Origin: Sphingopyxis sp. BE259
GTDB lineage: Bacteria > Pseudomonadota > Alphaproteobacteria > Sphingomonadales > Sphingomonadaceae
Direction: 5' to 3'
Length of the DNA: 64,000 bases
Assembly (NCBI RefSeq): GCF_031457495.1
Contig: NZ_JAVDWM010000001.1
Location: 2,406,001 to 2,470,000, forward strand
A program made the translations under genes and the position numbers. The first letter of the stretch is position 1; the number at the start of each line of letters is the position of its first letter. The notes below the pieces were generated by a model. The model was given only the letters and a program-made list of their open reading frames with translations. It had not been told where the DNA came from and searched no databases. Below are positions 62,769 through 64,000 of the stretch, piece by piece.

Positions 62769-63773
62769 CTATTTCGGGGCGGTCGCGCGGACGGGCACCG
62801 GGATATTGCAGATGTCGGCGCCACCCGCAGGCTTGATGAAGAAAGGATCGCGGCGATTGGTGCGCGCGTCGGCGTAGCGGGCGAAGCTGTCGCTTTCGGT
62901 TGAAAGATATTCAAATCGCGGCTGGTCGGCAGCGGCGAGTTCGGTGGCGATGCGGATCGAGGCGATCGGCACCCGCTCGGCTTCGATCTCATAGAATCCC
63001 AGCGCGCCGGTTCCGCGCGGCAAGCTCGACAGATGCTCGATGCCGCTGACAACGCGCCCGATCAGCGCGATATTCCGGTCCAGATGGCGCGGGGCGTGGC
63101 CGATCACGGTGTAGAGTTCGGCGCCGCTGCCGGTGTCGGGCGACATGTTGCGACCGACTCCGACCATGCCATAGCAGTGGACGGGCCACCAAACTTGGTC
63201 CCAGCCATATCCCGAAGTGGCAACCGGCCAGCCGGAATAGAAGTCCGCCCACTGTGCATATGCGTCGCGACTATGCCAGTCGGGATAGGGGTCAGGTTCG
63301 ACGCGCGGCAACAAGATTGCCGACGCCTGCCGCGGCTGACGCTTTGCATCGCGCTCCGCATTGCGAGCCTGCCATTCGGAAAGGCCGGACGTATACTGAC
63401 CCTCCGGCACCGTCACTAAACCCTCAGGCAGTGCCTTCTTCTCGGTCGCATCACCCCATTGCACGACATAATTGTCCTGCACCCGGTTGACGCTCGTCCC
63501 GTCCCACCAGTGCGCGGCGGCGAGTTTGCGGATGTTGCCGATCCACCCCTGGCTGAAAGGCGCGGGCATCAGCTGGATGACGATGCGGCGCGGCTTGCTC
63601 TTGGCGTCGGGCGTCAGGTCCATCACCAGCAGGTCGGACGGCGCAATCGCAATCCAGTCGCTGACCGGCGCGGCGGCCGCGATCTCGCCGGGCGACGGAA
63701 TCGATGTGAGCTCCTGCGCGGCGACCGGGGCGACGAGTGAAGCCGCGGCGGCGGCCAGAAGCAGATGTTTCAT
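62769..63773 (-). CDS. Periplasmic cyclophilin-type peptidyl-prolyl isomerase
   Basis: Catalyses cis-trans isomerisation of proline bonds in exported proteins. The 334-residue precursor has a signal peptide MKHLLLAAAAASLVAPVAAQ. The cyclophilin fold follows: PRRIVIQLMPAPFSQGWIGN, GTSVNRVQDNYVVQWGD, a central insertion of about 80 residues (RNAERDAKRQPRQASAILL), then HCYGMVGVGRNMSPDTGSGA with the substrate-pocket residues, and IALIGRVVSGIEHLSSL. The insertion makes it longer than classic PpiA. It is followed by DUF1905 in the same operon. Active-site integrity beyond these motifs is not fully checked. Confidence 0.9.
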   Translation of the reverse strand: MKHLLLAAAAASLVAPVAAQELTSIPSPGEIAAAAPVSDWIAIAPSDLLVMDLTPDAKSKPRRIVIQLMPAPFSQGWIGNIRKLAAAHWWDGTSVNRVQDNYVVQWGDATEKKALPEGLVTVPEGQYTSGLSEWQARNAERDAKRQPRQASAILLPRVEPDPYPDWHSRDAYAQWADFYSGWPVATSGYGWDQVWWPVHCYGMVGVGRNMSPDTGSGAELYTVIGHAPRHLDRNIALIGRVVSGIEHLSSLPRGTGALGFYEIEAERVPIASIRIATELAAADQPRFEYLSTESDSFARYADARTNRRDPFFIKPAGGADICNIPVPVRATAPK

Positions 63774-63847
63774 GCCGCCTGTCTGCCACGCTCAACCGGC
63801 TTGCGAAAGCCCCGCCGAGCGATTAGGGCGCGCCTTCCAGTGCATGC

Positions 63848-63938
63848 GGAGCGGTGGCCGAGTGGTCGAAGGCGCTCGCCTGGAAAGTGAGTATAGGTCA
63901 AAAGCCTATCGTGGGTTCGAATCCCACCCGCTCCGCCA
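63848..63938 (+). tRNA. tRNA-Ser (anticodon GGA)
   Basis: Class II tRNA: acceptor GGAGCGG pairs with CCGCTCC, D arm GGCCGAGTGGTCGAAGGC, anticodon stem-loop CTCGC-CTGGAAA-GTGAG giving GGA, a long variable arm, and T arm GTGGGTTCGAATCCCAC. Discriminator G and an encoded CCA end at 63938. Length 91 bases. Confidence 0.97.
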
Positions 63939-64000
63939 GCTGCCGCACCGCGGCGATGCCTGCCGCGCTTTTCCCGCTGCATCGTTTGAATTTGGGGGGA

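Noticed and set aside
63770..63982. Possible 70-residue protein containing GGIRTHDRLLTY
   Set aside because: This is the well-known false protein read from the antisense of a tRNA-Ser gene, which occupies 63848-63938.

Overview
The window reads as a chromosomal segment of a GC-rich alphaproteobacterium. Order Sphingomonadales, most likely Sphingopyxis or Sphingomonas, is my best reading. The grounds are the rodZ-like/cpoB/tilS/ftsH order, the tamA-tamB pair, a bacterial CDC48-type ATPase, a sphingomonad-style exopolysaccharide locus and many GTG/TTG starts. This is inference from gene content; no rRNA marker is present. Genes are packed tightly and no gene-free stretch exceeds about 300 bases. 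I saw no prophage, insertion sequence, CRISPR array or recognisable defence island.

Layout. 1-10.6 kb is housekeeping: a photolyase (cut by the window edge) with a YdjM-like membrane hydrolase, a 2-oxoacid:ferredoxin oxidoreductase (korAB), an HSL-type esterase with RppH, a type-5 uracil-DNA glycosylase, folK, tRNA-Lys, a spermidine-synthase-like protein and galE. 10.0-17.6 kb holds tamA, tamB and a small lipoprotein, all translationally coupled, followed by a GDT1/UPF0016 manganese transporter. Between the lipoprotein and the transporter lies a convincing yybP-ykoY (Mn2+) riboswitch that begins inside the lipoprotein gene and ends at the transporter start codon.

17.7-46.2 kb is a capsule/exopolysaccharide locus of Wzx/Wzy type. 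It encodes three nucleotide-sugar 6-dehydrogenases (Ugd, TviB-like, WecC), a UDP-GlcA 4-epimerase-like protein, WecB and a phosphomannose isomerase for precursors. A GumD/WbaP-type initiating transferase, four further glycosyltransferases, an AsnB-type amidotransferase and an FkbM methyltransferase assemble and decorate the repeat unit. Wzx flips it, and two polymerase-like membrane proteins (EpsG-like and O-antigen-ligase-like) are present. Wza and a Wzc tyrosine autokinase with a (Tyr-Gly)8 tail export the polymer. A beta-helix protein and an unrecognised two-domain anchored protein also lie in the locus. Inference: the polymer contains uronic or amino-uronic acids, some possibly carrying amidated carboxyl groups.

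46.2-64 kb is again core genome: hslVU, a RodZ-like protein, cpoB, tilS and ftsH; then three small uncharacterised genes (one DUF11-like, one DUF3800), a REP-like palindrome, rpoZ with a clear terminator, a cardiolipin-synthase-like phospholipase D, a PmtA-like methyltransferase, an MFS transporter, the CDC48-like ATPase, a LysR regulator, tRNA-Thr, a DUF1905 protein, a periplasmic cyclophilin and tRNA-Ser.

The most interesting signals are the riboswitch embedded in an upstream coding region with a visible Shine-Dalgarno-sequestering helix, the lipoprotein coupled to TamB, the repeat-encoded tyrosine tail of Wzc, the unexplained anchored protein in the polysaccharide locus, and convergent genes whose stop codons interlock in the same TTAR tetranucleotide.
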